DNA of 64,000 nucleotides from the NCBI GenBank assembly GCA_964019695.1, contig OZ026517.1, forward strand, positions 54,863,672 through 54,927,671, read 5' to 3'. Position numbers and translations under genes: made by a program. The notes under the pieces were generated by a model, which had not been told where the DNA came from, did not search any database, and worked only from the letters and a program-made list of their open reading frames with translations. Positions 45,374 through 56,030 of this stretch are shown in pieces. The stretch is from Loripinus fragilis. Its lineage: Eukaryota; Mollusca; Bivalvia; Lucinida; Lucinidae. The stretch's first letter is position 1, and the number at the start of each line of letters is the position of its first letter.

Positions 45374-47302
45374 AAACATTGTTTACAGAACAGATCACAA
45401 CAGAACAAGCATAACTTTTATTTTGCACTTAAACCTAGGCCACACGCAGGTGGCATATGAGATTAAACAATACATATATCTAAGTAAAAATACGGACATT
45501 CATACATGTATTTAAGAAAGAGTTTTATCTTACTTAGAGGAGAGGGGAAGGGAGGGGTGTTGATAGTACGGAGTGTACGAAATAAGTCGATCCCACATGG
45601 GTGAAAGTTTTCAGATTTATTCCCGAATTCATAGTTTAAAGGCTGACTTTACACAGAAAGTCAGCCTCGAAATACTGAATTTGGCAGATTATAATATACC
45701 AGCTTTTCTGATATATTTACAGTTTATACAAAAGGTAATTAACCATTGAATCTTGAAATATTAATATTTTGAAGGCATAATGCAAGTTTTAAAATTTGAT
45801 CTTCACATAATTTCGCAGCTATTACATAATTATAACGTATAATAAGGCATTTTGCAATTGTTATTGCATAAGTAGTCTTTTAAATCATTAAGAAAAAGAC
45901 AGAACAAAGAAGGGGATACATTTTCGCATTAGAGTCAGGCTTTTTCGACTTAATGTCTCTTTTTTTCTCGAAATAATACTTGTCAAATTCGTATAGGCGG
46001 CTTTGCTAGCTGCCATTGTAAAGTTTATACGCTGACATTTTCTCTTTTATTTACTATATAAACTACTCATTCGAATTATCACTTGCTTCTTAGAACAGTC
46101 TATTACACACGAGAGGATTCACATGCGACCGAGCAAAAGTACTACAAACTCCAACATGATATTACTGAGTCATTAGTTTATATATCTAGTCCTGTTTATA
46201 GTTGTAGCACACATACACATGAACATGAAACATGTCCTTAATTACTATCTTAGATATAATTTCAGCTATCAGCCAAAACAAAGTCACTTCTTCCACTTGA
46301 CTAAATCATAGCTAAGTCCCAAATGTACAGAAAAACCCAGCGTGAAAACAGTTCAGAAGTTTCACCATGAAAGCCTCCTAAGCAAGAAATTGCTGCGATT
46401 TTATTGTCCTGGAACAGCACTGATACAGTGAATGAACCCCAAATATGGTCCACAGGCCTGATTCATACTCTTAAAATATAATTCCTCAAAATACACAGCA
46501 AAATGTGTGCTATATTAAGCACAAAAGCATTAAGGTGAAGGGTGCATGGATTTATTAGGTAACTTGAACAATGCCAAAGGGATCCAGATCAGGATGAATT
46601 CAGACAGTGTTATAGATTATTACCAAAGCACATCACAACCACTGCAGACTAGCCAGCCCCTCAACAGGGCTACCCAGAGGACACAGGATCAATGGCTAGC
46701 CTGGATCACCCAATGCCGGGCCAAACATGACAGGAAGGGGGCCAACGGCCCACCAGGGTCAGGGGCTGATAATGGCCTGTCAGGACAACCCGGGTCCAAG
46801 AGGAAGGGCCCAACGGCAGTGATACATGATAACCGTACCACCCAAAGACAACAGGGAAGGGTAACATGCATATAATCATATTACACCCATGCCTTAGGTA
46901 CTTCACAAGGAAGCATGCAAAAGGTGTAAATTTATAATGCGACAGGAATTCCTAGAGATGAGGTCTCATGGGAACTAGATAAGCAGGGGAAATGACGGTA
47001 CAGTGTTACAGATAAAATCTACTAACCTTCAAGGCAAAACTTTAACAATATCTTTAGGGCATCAACAATTTCATGTGGATAATCCCTGTACTGTTGATGG
47101 CGAAGGAAGACTTTTCAAACGTCTGGTATTTTGGTTAGTACATGCTTAACATAATAAGAGTACAGTGACGTCACTAATTATAACTGTAATCGGAGAGGTC
47201 TATTTTCAATAAAAGGTAATCCCGCATTTAGACAGGTAAACAAACAAGGATATTGGTATTTATATCCTTACTATTGCATTAAATCTATCATCGGGTGTCA
47301 CA
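45372..47302. other. intronic, no further gene recognised
   Basis: A GC-richer patch (46600-46870) gives open frames on both strands (46546-46875 plus, 46689-46906 minus) with proline/glycine-rich low-complexity translation; I see no domain. The rest is AT-rich. Confidence 0.45.
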
Positions 47303-47384
47303 GACCAGCGGTCCAGTGGTTAAGTAGCGATAATTACATACTCGAACCTGTATTTTTTCTGTGGGGGGTTCGAATCCCTGAGAT
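47303..47384 (+). tRNA. tRNA-like segment (not a functional tRNA)
   Basis: Box A-like GCGGTCCAGTGGTTAAG and a clear box B GGTTCGAATCCC, followed by T-rich sequence resembling a Pol III stop. The anticodon region is AT-rich and the acceptor ends do not pair. Probably the head of an old SINE or relative of the 9834-10570 modules. Confidence 0.4.
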
Positions 47385-47447
47385 TTTCTTTTCTATTTTT
47401 TTCTTACTCCTTCAGTGGGTAGTTTGAATTACCTAGCGCTGTAACGA

Positions 47448-48889
47448 CAGTGGCGGATCCAGAAGGGGTTCAGGGGTGTTCGGAACAGATTCTTACATTT
47501 TTATAGGGATATTCAAGAAAAATGAGAGATCATCTGCAAATCGACCCACTCCCTTATTATCCCCCGACGAAGTCGGAGGGATATAGTTTTGGCGTCGTCC
47601 GTGAGTCCGTACGTCCGTCCATTCCGTCCACACTTTTTGTCCGTCCGGAACCATATCTCAGTACCTATTGGTCAGTTTTGATTCATTTTTTAGTACAAAT
47701 AATAAGTACCATGGACTCTCGTATCCTATAAGTTTGGTCAAAATCGACCCCTTAACACTTGAGTTATTGCCCTTGTTTTAGTATAGGCAATTTTAATGCA
47801 AAACCTATATTAGCTTTTTTGTGTGGTAATCTTCACATTTCATCAAAGCTATTATATTTAACAACTTCTCACTATAGACCATGATTGCCAAGTGCCTGTA
47901 GATAAGCATGGCAGTGTCAAAGTTTTACCCCACCCCCTTTGACCCCATCTAAAGGGTCAAAGGTCAAATATTTAAATTTCGCAATAACTAAGGCAATTGT
48001 TAATATTTTTAGTTGAAATTTTGCATGCAGGCAGAGCAGCAATAGATATGAAACATATTAAATGGGATTTTAATTTGAAGGCCTGGTCCGAGCCCGTTGG
48101 GTGGACTTTAGGGGTGGGGCCGAGGTCAAAATTAAACTTTTTTTCAGAATATGGTCATGTTGCATATCAAATTAAAGCTGACGACGCTAGCAGCAACATG
48201 GTAGCAAATATTTTGCCCACAGACACACCCTTGACCCAGGGAGTGGGGTCAAAAGGTCAAACTATATCTTTTTCTGAAAGTAGTCATGTTGCATATCAAA
48301 TTAAAGCTGACAACGCTGACAGCAACATGGTAGCAAATATTTTGCCCACAGACACACCCTCAACCCAGAGGGTGGGGTCAAAAGGTCAAACTATATATTT
48401 TTCTGAAAGTAGTCATGTTGCATATCAAATTAAAGGGAATTGAGCACAGAGCACCATGAAAAGAAAATATGCTGTCATTGCACACACCAACGACCCCTGG
48501 GGTGGGGTCAAAAGGTCATTTTTTTCTTTTCTAAAAGTGGTCATGTTGCATATCAAATTAAAGTGGAAAAAGTGTAGACCTACATGCAAGGTAACACTTT
48601 GAATTTACATACACCCTTGACCTCTGGGATTGGGTTTAAAGGTCAAGATATAGAAATTGTGCAGATGTAAGTGTATTTTTTTTTTATTAAACTAAGCACT
48701 AAGATATACTTGACAGGTGTTTGTTATGATCTGAATGATACTGAAGGTGAACTAAGGGTTAGATAAATGGGATTTATATTTTGTGATTTACATGTTTCTC
48801 TCAAATAACCCTTCGTCCGGGGGATATAAATTCGTCGAATTTGTCTTGCTTATCTGAATCCCCTCTCCTGGAGTCGTGGATCCGCCTTT
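47448..48889. mobile_element. hAT-like TIR element with tandem core, 1.44 kb
   Basis: Ends CAGTGGCGGATCCAG and complement of right CAAAGGCGGATCCAC. A second inverted pair just inside (CCCCCGACGAAGTC at 47560 and GGGGGATATAAATTCG at 48819) suggests an inner element. It includes CGTCCGTCCATTCCGTCC and the tandem array. No transposase. Superfamily is suggested only by the GGCGGATCC terminus. Confidence 0.55.
48154..48660 (+). repeat. 129-base tandem array, four units
   Basis: GTCATGTTGCATATCAAATT starts units at 48154, 48283, 48412 and about 48539. Each unit carries GGGGTCAAAAGGTCA. Because 129 is divisible by three, a 148-codon open frame (47997-48443) stays open through it. Confidence 0.9.
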
Positions 48890-49069
48890 GAGCAAAAAGG
48901 CTTATGTCGATATTTCAGGCTTTACAGGAAACTACGGAAGCCCTGGAGGGACATTTTAACTTATTAATTATCACTTATTACTTACTACTTATTACTTATC
49001 ACTTATTACTTATTACTTATTACTTACTACTTATCACTTATTACTTACTACTTATTACTTATCATATCA

Positions 49070-49401
49070 CCGGGGCGCGTAGCACAGTCAGTAACGTGTC
49101 TGGCAACAGATGCGAGTCTGATTGCAGATCCAGGGGTCGCAAGTTCGATCCCGGCCCGGTTCCATACTTTCATGGGGATTGATCATGGAATAATTTTTAC
49201 GGTCATCCTCCTCCCTTCCGCTGAATCATTCAAGAAGGGTTGTTGTCAGTTACAAGTGAAATTATGTGCACGAAGTACTGGTTAACTGCTTGTTCGAGCT
49301 TGCCCAGGAAAATATGTGGTTAGGTGAACTGACCATCCCGCAATGACAATAGCTGTTGACTTGGGACGTAAAGCAACAAAACAAACAAACAAGCAAACAA
49401 A
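49070..49401 (+). mobile_element. SINE-2 with 13-base target duplication
   Basis: Head GGGGCGCGTAGCACAGTCAG, box B zone CAGGGGTCGCAAGTTCGATC, body as at 42832-43147, tail GGGACGTAAAGCAACAAAAC. ACTTATCATATCA is duplicated at 49057-49069 and 49402-49414. Confidence 0.95.
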
Positions 49402-49477
49402 ACTTATCATATCATTATATCACCCGTATAATGGCGGGAAACTCCATTGTACATTCCATGTAATAGCAGTAAGCTGT

Positions 49478-49489
49478 AGTAGTAGCAGT

Positions 49490-49547
<58 letters not shown>

Positions 49548-49588
49548 AAAGCAGTAGTAGTAGTTAAATATTAGTGGTGGTAATGATT

Positions 49589-49655
<67 letters not shown>

Positions 49656-50044
49656 CAGTAGTAGTAATAGTAGCAGTAGTTGTTGCAGTAGTAGTAGAAG
49701 TAGTAGTAGTAGTACTTAGCAGTAGTAGAAGTTGTTATTGTTGCAGTAGTAGTAGTATTAATATTAGTGGTGGTAATGATTGTAGTAGTAGTAGAAGTAT
49801 TTTGTTTGTTTGTTTGATTTGATTCTTTATGTCCCATCAACAATCTTTCAGTTAAAATGGGACGGGTCTTCCTGGGTTGAACCAGTACTAAGCTAGGATA
49901 AATGTGTCTTGCTCATGGAAAGCAACACAGTGACGCCAGTGAGGCTCGAACCCGTGGCCCCTCGGTAACGAGTCAAGCAATCTACAAATGAGCCACTGCG
50001 CTCCCTAGTAGTAGTAGTAGTAGTAGTAGTAGTAGAAGTGGTGG

Positions 50045-50090
<46 letters not shown>
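49478..50090. repeat. (TAG)n microsatellites flanking a SINE, then (CTA)n
   Basis: Runs of GTA/TAG with GCA variants occupy 49478-49798 and 50007-50046, then ACT/CTA 50047-50090. Serine- or valine-run open frames here are microsatellite artefacts. Confidence 0.95.
49801..50005 (-). mobile_element. SINE-1, reversed, left arm of the foldback
   Basis: Tail complement TTTGTTTGTTTGATTTGATT, body complement, head complement GAGCCACTGCGCTCC. Confidence 0.9.
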
Positions 50091-50092
<2 letters not shown>

Positions 50093-50094
50093 CA

Positions 50095-50270
50095 AAAAAG
50101 TAGTAAGTAGTAACAAATAAGTAGTAAGTAATAACTTATAAGTAGTAAGTAATAACTAATAAGTAGTAAGTAATAACTAATAAGTAGTAAGTAATAACTA
50201 ATAAGTAGTAAGTAATAACTAATAAGTAGTAAGTAATAACAAATAAGTAGTAAGTAGCTGTAGTACTTCT
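50095..50270. repeat. AAGTAGTAAGTAATAACT tandem array
   Basis: About 26-base units (ATAAGTAGTAAGTAATAACT with variants) repeated six to seven times; related to the ACTTATTACTTACT arrays near the element ends. Confidence 0.9.
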
Positions 50271-50310
50271 TCTACTACTACTACTACTACTACAATCATT
50301 ACCACCACTT

Positions 50311-50530
50311 ATATTACTACCCTGGAGCGCAATGGCTCAGTGGTAGAGTGCTCGCCTCGAGACCGAGAAGCCACGGGTTTGAGCCTCACAGGCGTCACTA
50401 CGTTGTGGTCCTTGAGCAAGACCCAGGTATCCTAGCTTAGTACAGGTTCAACCAAGGAATACCCGTCCCAATATAAATGAAAGATTGTTGATGGAACATT
50501 AAGAATCTAATTAAACAAATATATTACTAC
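50311..50530 (+). mobile_element. SINE-1, right arm of the foldback
   Basis: Head GGAGCGCAATGGCTCAGTGG, body and tail as in SINE-1. ATATTACTAC occurs at 50311-50320 and 50521-50530 as a target duplication, though the surrounding triplet repeats make chance possible. Confidence 0.85.
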
Positions 50531-50707
50531 TTCTACTACTACTACAACAACAACAATAATCACTACCACCACTAATACTACTGCTGCTACTACTATAACT
50601 ACTAGTACTACTACACTACTACTGCTGCTGCTACTATTACTACTACTGCTACTACTACTCCTACTACTCCTACTACTACAACACTACTACTGCTGCTGCT
50701 GCTGCTG

Positions 50708-50750
<43 letters not shown>

Positions 50751-50833
50751 GACTACTACTTCTACAGCAAAAGCAGCAACAACAACTACACATATACTAC
50801 TACTACAACTACTTCTACTACTACTACTACTAT

Positions 50834-50889
<56 letters not shown>

Positions 50890-50960
50890 TGACAGCGAAA
50901 ACAGCAACATCCACTACAAATATACTGCTACTACAACTACTACTACTTCTACTACTACTA
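50531..50960. repeat. (CTA)n-rich microsatellite block
   Basis: CTA repeats with CTG, CAA and TTC interruptions; an internal duplication is seen (ACTACAAATATACTGCTACT near 50915 and ACTACACATATACTACTACT near 50785). Confidence 0.9.
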
Positions 50961-51130
50961 CAGCTACGGCTGTTACAGGGAATGTATATTTGGAGTTTCC
51001 GGCCGTTATAGGGGTGATAATTGATATGATAAGTAATAAGTAGTAAGTAATAAGTGATAAGTAGTAAGTAATAAGTAATAAGTAGTAAGTAATAAGTAAT
51101 AAGTAAAAATGTCCCTCCAGGGCTTCCGTA

Positions 51131-51560
51131 GGAAACCCAGTGAAAGGCGAGGGTTTTAACGACCCAAATGGGGTCTAGCAGATGTTAGTGTATCAGAAAA
51201 CCATCTTCGATCGTTACTATTGCATAAAGTCATTTTGTCACTTGAAAACTTAAGAATAACGCTTCGAAATTTTCATTTTTGTATTGCTATAATGGCGCGC
51301 AAAAGCATGAAGGATTCGTAGGTTTTGAAAAAGCCTGTTCAAGAGCAAAGACTTACGTCATCCTAACGTCACTGAATCACGTTCATTCTATACACGCTAC
51401 TGTTGATGACGTCAATTTTTGTGACGGCCTAGAATGTGTATATGTAAAGTACAAAAGCCGTGCATCAACGGCACGTGAATTGACTGATTAATACACAGGG
51501 TTTGCTGGTTAAAACATGGCTGTTAATAGCGTGCGACACGGGTTTTTATGCAATAATTAA
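51131..51560 (+). repeat. repeat family J, copy 2
   Basis: GTGAAAGGCGAGGGTTTTAA, TATTGCATAAAGTCATTTT, ACTTACGTCATCCTAACGTC and GACGGCCTAGAATG follow the order at 40010-40440. Confidence 0.8.
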
Positions 51561-51916
51561 AGTTAAAATGAGTCTTCATCTACATCCACACAGTACGTTG
51601 TGTATGCGAGCGGCAAACCCTCTGGTGAATTTGCGTATTTCTGCAGGCTCACCTGATCCTTTGATGCTCAGTTTTATGATAAAAATCCAAAACTCGCTAT
51701 GCTGGCATTATTTTATGATCTTTTTATATCATGTATATGATGAAATAAAATACTATTCGAAAAAAAAAAGATTTTAAAATATAGAAATTAAAAAATAGTA
51801 TATCAAAATATATAAAGAAAAATACACAAAATAAGAAAATATCTAGAAAAAGAAAATGCACAATGGAAACAAATGAAAAAAATAGAGCATATCAATAAGC
51901 CTATTAAATGCTTACA
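51561..51916. other. AT-rich, no gene recognised
   Basis: A-rich run at 51760-51900 resembling the A-rich loop at 10190-10330 in the 9834-10570 element. Confidence 0.4.
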
Positions 51917-52003
51917 ATGGGATTCGAACCCTTAACTCTTTACATAGCTCACGTGCATATTACTACAGTTGCCTCTCTACCTACTGAGCCACCAAGGCTG
52001 TGC
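51917..52003 (-). tRNA. tRNA-like segment (not a functional tRNA)
   Basis: Minus strand: box A TGGCTCAGTAGGTAGAG, box B GGGTTCGAATCC. Flanks resemble those of the minus-strand segment at 10342-10440 (an A-rich stretch on one side, an ATAACGGTATTAA word on the other), suggesting the same mobile module. Confidence 0.4.
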
Positions 52004-52367
52004 ATGACATGATTATTATTTATTGCTAAATCCGTACAATCGTTTTACCTGCAGTGTTATTAATTTTTCTAAATGAACTTGAATGAATGAATAACGGTAT
52101 TAAGCTGCTACACCTGTTTTCTATTAGACTCTATCCTCGACGGACTATACTCTTACTGTGTGATATCTATACAGTCACGAATGTCACGCACGGTTTCTCC
52201 AGCCTTCAACAGCCTTTGGCTGTTAGATTTGACATCGTGTAAACATAGGAATATTGATTCAAGCTTTTCGTAATTGATTCGAGCTTTTCGTCATTGTTCA
52301 TAGATTTGAATTTTTGAAAAAATGTAGTTATTTCATGAAGGTGAATCAAATGAAGTTTCTTGCTTAC

Positions 52368-52546
52368 TTTGATCTGCAACTGAGGTGATAGAACCCGCAG
52401 ATCTTCGCTGCCTTTTGGTTAGCAGGATCCTGGACCGCCTCTGTGACCTCATTGATCTCCTCTTGAAACGTATGCTCCGCCCCTTCCACGTTTACCGTTA
52501 ATGACTGTGTTCCATTATCTGCCCATTTCAGAAATATTGAGTCCTC
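52368..52546 (-). CDS. candidate antisense exon in intron 1, unknown protein
   Basis: On the minus strand a 179-base segment is preceded by a good acceptor (TTGCTTTAG) and followed by a good donor (AAA/GTAAGC). One frame is open across it: 59 residues including FLKWADNGTQSLTV, HTFQEEINEVTEAV and KICGFYHLSC. Composition is balanced and protein-like, unlike nearby chance frames. The other two frames contain a stop or look poor. I do not recognise the family. It could be an exon of a gene on the opposite strand, or a relic of a mobile element gene. No partner exon was found. Confidence 0.35.
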
Positions 52547-52757
52547 CTAAAGCAATTTCCAACTAGTAACAAAAACTTGAGCTATTCCATGAGGCTCAGA
52601 GTCCAATTAAACACTGAAATGGTTCCAAAAAGCTGCAATAAGTCCAAAAATAAGACTCTGTACCAAAATAAAATCATTACGTCGTCGTGTTATGACGCCA
52701 ATAACAAAAACCGATATTGTACGAGGTGATTTGTATTATTGATCTTGAATGTTTTAG

Positions 52758-52944
52758 GTATATATCATTCTGTGATGAGCAAGAAACGGTAAAGAAATTT
52801 CGTCATGAGGTACTCCGAACACAATCTGTTGTTCCCTTGGGTGGCTCTCTAAGTCCTCCAGTAAACGATGGTCTCACACGAGCTACAATTAGAAGAAGGG
52901 TGTGGAACATCATTGACAATAACGAGCCCTCGATTCTTGCAAAG
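52758..52944 (+). CDS. voltage-gated K+ channel, exon 2: T1-S1 linker
   Basis: 187 bases encoding residues 97 (part) to 159. Acceptor GTTTTAG/G and donor AAG/GTATAC. The incoming phase matches the donor of exon 1, and the outgoing phase 0 matches exon 3. The peptide runs from YISFCDEQET after the CC Zn ligands to RRRVWNIIDNNEPSILAK, which corresponds to the conserved segment just before S1 (in Shaw-type channels, a W-x-x-x-D/E-x-P-x-S-x-x-A-K pattern). It acts in the cytosolic linker joining T1 to the pore-forming domain. A MITE starts 32 bases past its donor. Confidence 0.9.
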
Positions 52945-52976
52945 GTATACGTTTTATATTTTCATATATATTTGCT

Positions 52977-53190
52977 ATTAACTCCTAAAGCGCCACCTTT
53001 AATTTGCAACAGACGGCAATTAAAAATTTTGCCGCTTTTTCAAAAATAACAAATAAGGCATGGTATTTCATGAGAATTGTCTGCTGGCAGACAATTCTCA
53101 TGATATATCGTACCTTATTTCTTCTGAAAATTAGGGAAGATGTTGCACAATCTGTTGTCTGCTGCAGTCGTGATTGGCTCTTTAAGGGAT
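52977..53190. mobile_element. MITE immediately after exon 2
   Basis: TTAACTCCTAAAGCGCCACC and complement of right TTATCCCTTAAAGAGCCAAT are imperfect inverted ends, related in style to the 818-1077 MITE. Central hairpin CATGAGAATTGTCTGC / GCAGACAATTCTCATG. Confidence 0.8.
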
Positions 53191-53284
53191 AAAAATACAT
53201 GCACATATACTTAGGGTAAATTTTCAAAAAAAAATCGAACACTTTACTCATTCTGTTCTCAAACAAAATGTTAGTTATACATAG

Positions 53285-53625
53285 AAAAGTATGTGAGTAT
53301 GATCAGGAAATACCACAATTACAAACTGCAGACACTCCCGTGGAATTGTGAGGAAGGGCCACACAGCAATCACGAGACAACAGAAAGACAAACAATGTAA
53401 AGCAACCAGCTCTCTCTTCCCCATCAAGATGATCGCAAAACTAGAATGGACATAAAGTAACGCATAACAAAACATGGAACAGTTACAGAATCCCACATTG
53501 GGAGTAACAATCAACATCGAATCAACAACAACAGAACCGCCGCCTTAGAACGGACAGCAGCCAAAGCCACCGGGGGGCTTAAATGCATTTAACCAGTACC
53601 AAATCTTCGCCCTAGATTCTGCCGT
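53285..53625 (-). mobile_element. SINE-like repeat, family L, reversed
   Basis: Inverse of 8796-9130: CAACCAGCTCTCTCTTCCCC, GATGATCGCAAAACTAGAAT, CCCACATTGGGAGTAACAAT, AAATCTTCGCCCTAGATTC. Confidence 0.8.
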
Positions 53626-54839
53626 CGTTAAAGCACAAAAAAAAAAATGCTAAGCTCGCGTGGAAATTAAGTATTGCTTTTCAGGGTGCGAAAAATAGCG
53701 TTTCAAACTGGTTAAAATAAAAATAGTTTCATTTTTTCTGTATGTCACAGTGACGTCTTCGATCACAAGTACAAATAAGGAATGCGTTGATCAGACTGCT
53801 TCTAACTCAGTGGCGGATCCAGGTCCACTTATGCTGGGGGTGCTACCGACAGTCAATATATTGCATACACAAATATCGCAAATCAGTTTCCATATAGAAC
53901 TGTGTCCCATAGAAGCAAGATACTCTATTAGCCTATATACCACTCCCCTGAGCATTTGGCTTTCTGGTTTCAGAGGTTTTTTTTCATTTTTATTTTGTTT
54001 AAAAAAGCATATGTCCCAGGCGCGTGGTCAATTTGAACCCCAGGTGCGTGGTTGGGTTAACGTACACTAAACTTTGCCACATATTAAAAGTATAAGCTGT
54101 GGACAGAAGTTTTTTTGTTTTTTAAAAAAAAAAAAAGTTTTTCCCCATGATGATTATGGACGCTATTAAAGCCTAATGATCGTCAGTATTTGGTAAATTT
54201 TGACCCAAGATGCACAGTTGGCAGAATTTATGGGACTACAAGCTGTGGGTCTCACTTTTTTTTTTGCTAATAACTCCATGGCTAGTATAGACACCAGGAG
54301 CATGGATGGCTGACCACAAAACATATATCTATAAGCTGTGGGTCTCGCCGTTTCAAGGAAAAAGATTTTAGGTTTTTCCCATTATAAGTCTATACATATG
54401 CCAATCAACCAATAACCCACATGCAACCTTTCCCCTTCCATACCTGATGTAGTTGACTAAAATCAGTCCGCTGATATACACTCGCCCAAAGTTCTAAGCG
54501 GTCACCTTAAAATCACCATGTATTTGTCCTATTAACACGGGCATTTGGTTCTTAATAAGTTTCACGTGAAACATCGTGGAATGTCCAAAATCGTGCCAGT
54601 ATCGACATGTTCGCCTTGACTTGTTAAAAAAATAAAAGTTAATAATGATTAAACATTTTGTCAAAATTTTGGATTTGCTAGGTGACCGCTTAGAAGTTTG
54701 TGTGAGTGTACTTCTTTGAAAACGTGAACGGAAGATGCCGTGACTAACGTTGGACCATTGGTACACTAAAACCTCACATGAGTTTTCGTGGCCATGTGAG
54801 CTAACAATATTGTTACTAAACTGGGTCCGCATTTAGATT

Positions 54840-55030
54840 ATTTCCCAGTTGATTGGAGGGGAAGGTAGTGAAATAATTCCTAACTGCTCCCAGTGACTGA
54901 CAACTGTCCTTCTTTCAAAAAGAAGGAATGGGAATGACTGTAGAAAATAGTTTATGACCAATTCCAACATTAGAATGGTGCTGGACGGGAAGAGCGAACT
55001 CTAGACAGCCAGATCGCTAGTCAGACCCAC
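54840..55030 (-). mobile_element. SINE-2 degenerate fragment, reversed
   Basis: Plus strand has TGACAACTGTCCTTCTTTCA, GAAGGAATGGGAATGACTGT and TAGAATGGTGCTGGACGGGA, degenerate complements of the SINE-2 body and head. Confidence 0.55.
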
Positions 55031-55077
55031 ATCCCACAGAGACTGAGTTGACACACACACGCATACGCACGATGTGC

Positions 55078-55827
55078 AAGACTAGCATCGCTGATACGTT
55101 AGTGTCAAAATCTTATGTGCTAGTTCATTTTTAAAGCGTCTTATCGCACGCAATGTTGCCCAGAGACGGTTGAAACTTTGATGACCGAATCAGAGTGCGC
55201 ATCCGTGTTTGTCAGCAAAAAATGATGACTCCAGCAAGACTGCTAACAGGTCATGGAAAGAACACCACGGCAAATGTGTGCGGCGATTTTTAAATGGAGA
55301 AAAAAACGTCAAAAAGTGCTTATATGAATAATTATAACCGTCTAATTATACCCTCCGATTTTAAACCTGTATCCTTTGAAAATTTCACTTTAGCAAATAA
55401 AAACTAATTAATTGCTTATATTCTAAAAATAAGAGAATAAATAGATACAACATCAAATGTATTGGTTGTCCCTTATTGATTTCGATTAATTTTGACCAAG
55501 AAACGGAAAAATAAAAAAGAAGAAAATGATCAGACTGGAACCCAGGCTAGCACAATATGCACAGACTTGCATTGCTGATACGATAAGTATCAAAATTTCG
55601 TGTGCTAGATCAATTTAAAAAAAAAAAAACATTGCTCGCTTGGATGACCGAAATCAGAACACGTATGGGGTATGTCAGCGCATCATGAGGACCCCAGCAA
55701 GACTGCTAACAGCTCTTGGAAAGAGCAGTAAGGCAAATGTCTGCGGCAATTTTTAAAAAGAAAATGCGGTTGGGGAAAGCGCTATTTCTACCGTCCGATT
55801 TTAAAACTAAATCCTTTGAAAAATTCA
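55078..55827 (+). repeat. direct duplication, about 483-base spacing
   Basis: 55078-55392 and 55561-55827 share GCTGATACG, CCAGCAAGACTGCTAACAG, GGCAAATGT-TGCGGC and TCCGATTTTAAA...ATCCTTTGAAAA in the same order. Confidence 0.8.
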
Positions 55828-55841
55828 TATTATGGGAGATA

Positions 55842-56030
55842 GCTGCGAGAAAACTTGATTTTGCTAATGGCGAACAACAAAGGCACAGATCAGACTGCGA
55901 TGATGTCAAAACCAGCGTATTTGTCTGTTGAAATTGTAACAGATAATCCTACCTCAGGCAAAATTTCTATACCACAGCTAGTCTCTGTAGCTGAGCAAAC
56001 TGGATTGTCCCTTACCTGGTCGCAACCCAA
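55842..56030. mobile_element. MITE family B, degenerate copy
   Basis: CTGCGAGAAAACTTG, GGCGAACAACAAAGGCACAG and CTAGTCTCTGTAGCTGAG keep the family order; termini are eroded. Confidence 0.55.

Larger units (their letters stand above)
48926..51135. mobile_element. 2.2 kb foldback element with microsatellite arms
   Basis: Outer ends GGAAACTACGGAAGCCCTGG and inverse CCAGGGCTTCCGTAGGAAAC. Next inward come ACTTATTACTTACT-type arrays on both sides, then TATCACCCGTATAATGGCGG and its inverse (about 51000-51020), then TAG repeats on the left (49475-50040) answered by CTA repeats on the right (50045-50960). Together they form one long near-palindrome centred near 50050. Three SINEs lie within. Confidence 0.8.
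44588..52757 (+). other. intron 1 of the K+ channel gene (phase 2)
   Basis: Begins GTAAGC and ends GTTTTAG. The split arginine codon AG/G is restored across it. 8,170 bases, largely mobile elements listed separately. Confidence 0.85.

Noticed and set aside
46546..46875. 109-residue frame with GPPG and GQPG, faintly collagen-like
   Set aside because: The Gly-x-y pattern is not sustained, and equally long open frames lie antisense; GC-rich composition explains it.
47997..48443. 148-residue open frame
   Set aside because: Kept open by a 129-base tandem repeat divisible by three; no start context, domain or codon signal beyond the repeat.
48960..49065. CRISPR-like array of short repeats
   Set aside because: ACTTATTACTTACT units are contiguous with no unique spacers; it is a simple tandem repeat in a eukaryotic intron.
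49343..49843. Poly-Ser, poly-Val and poly-Tyr open frames
   Set aside because: Translations of (TAG)n/(CTA)n microsatellites in different frames.
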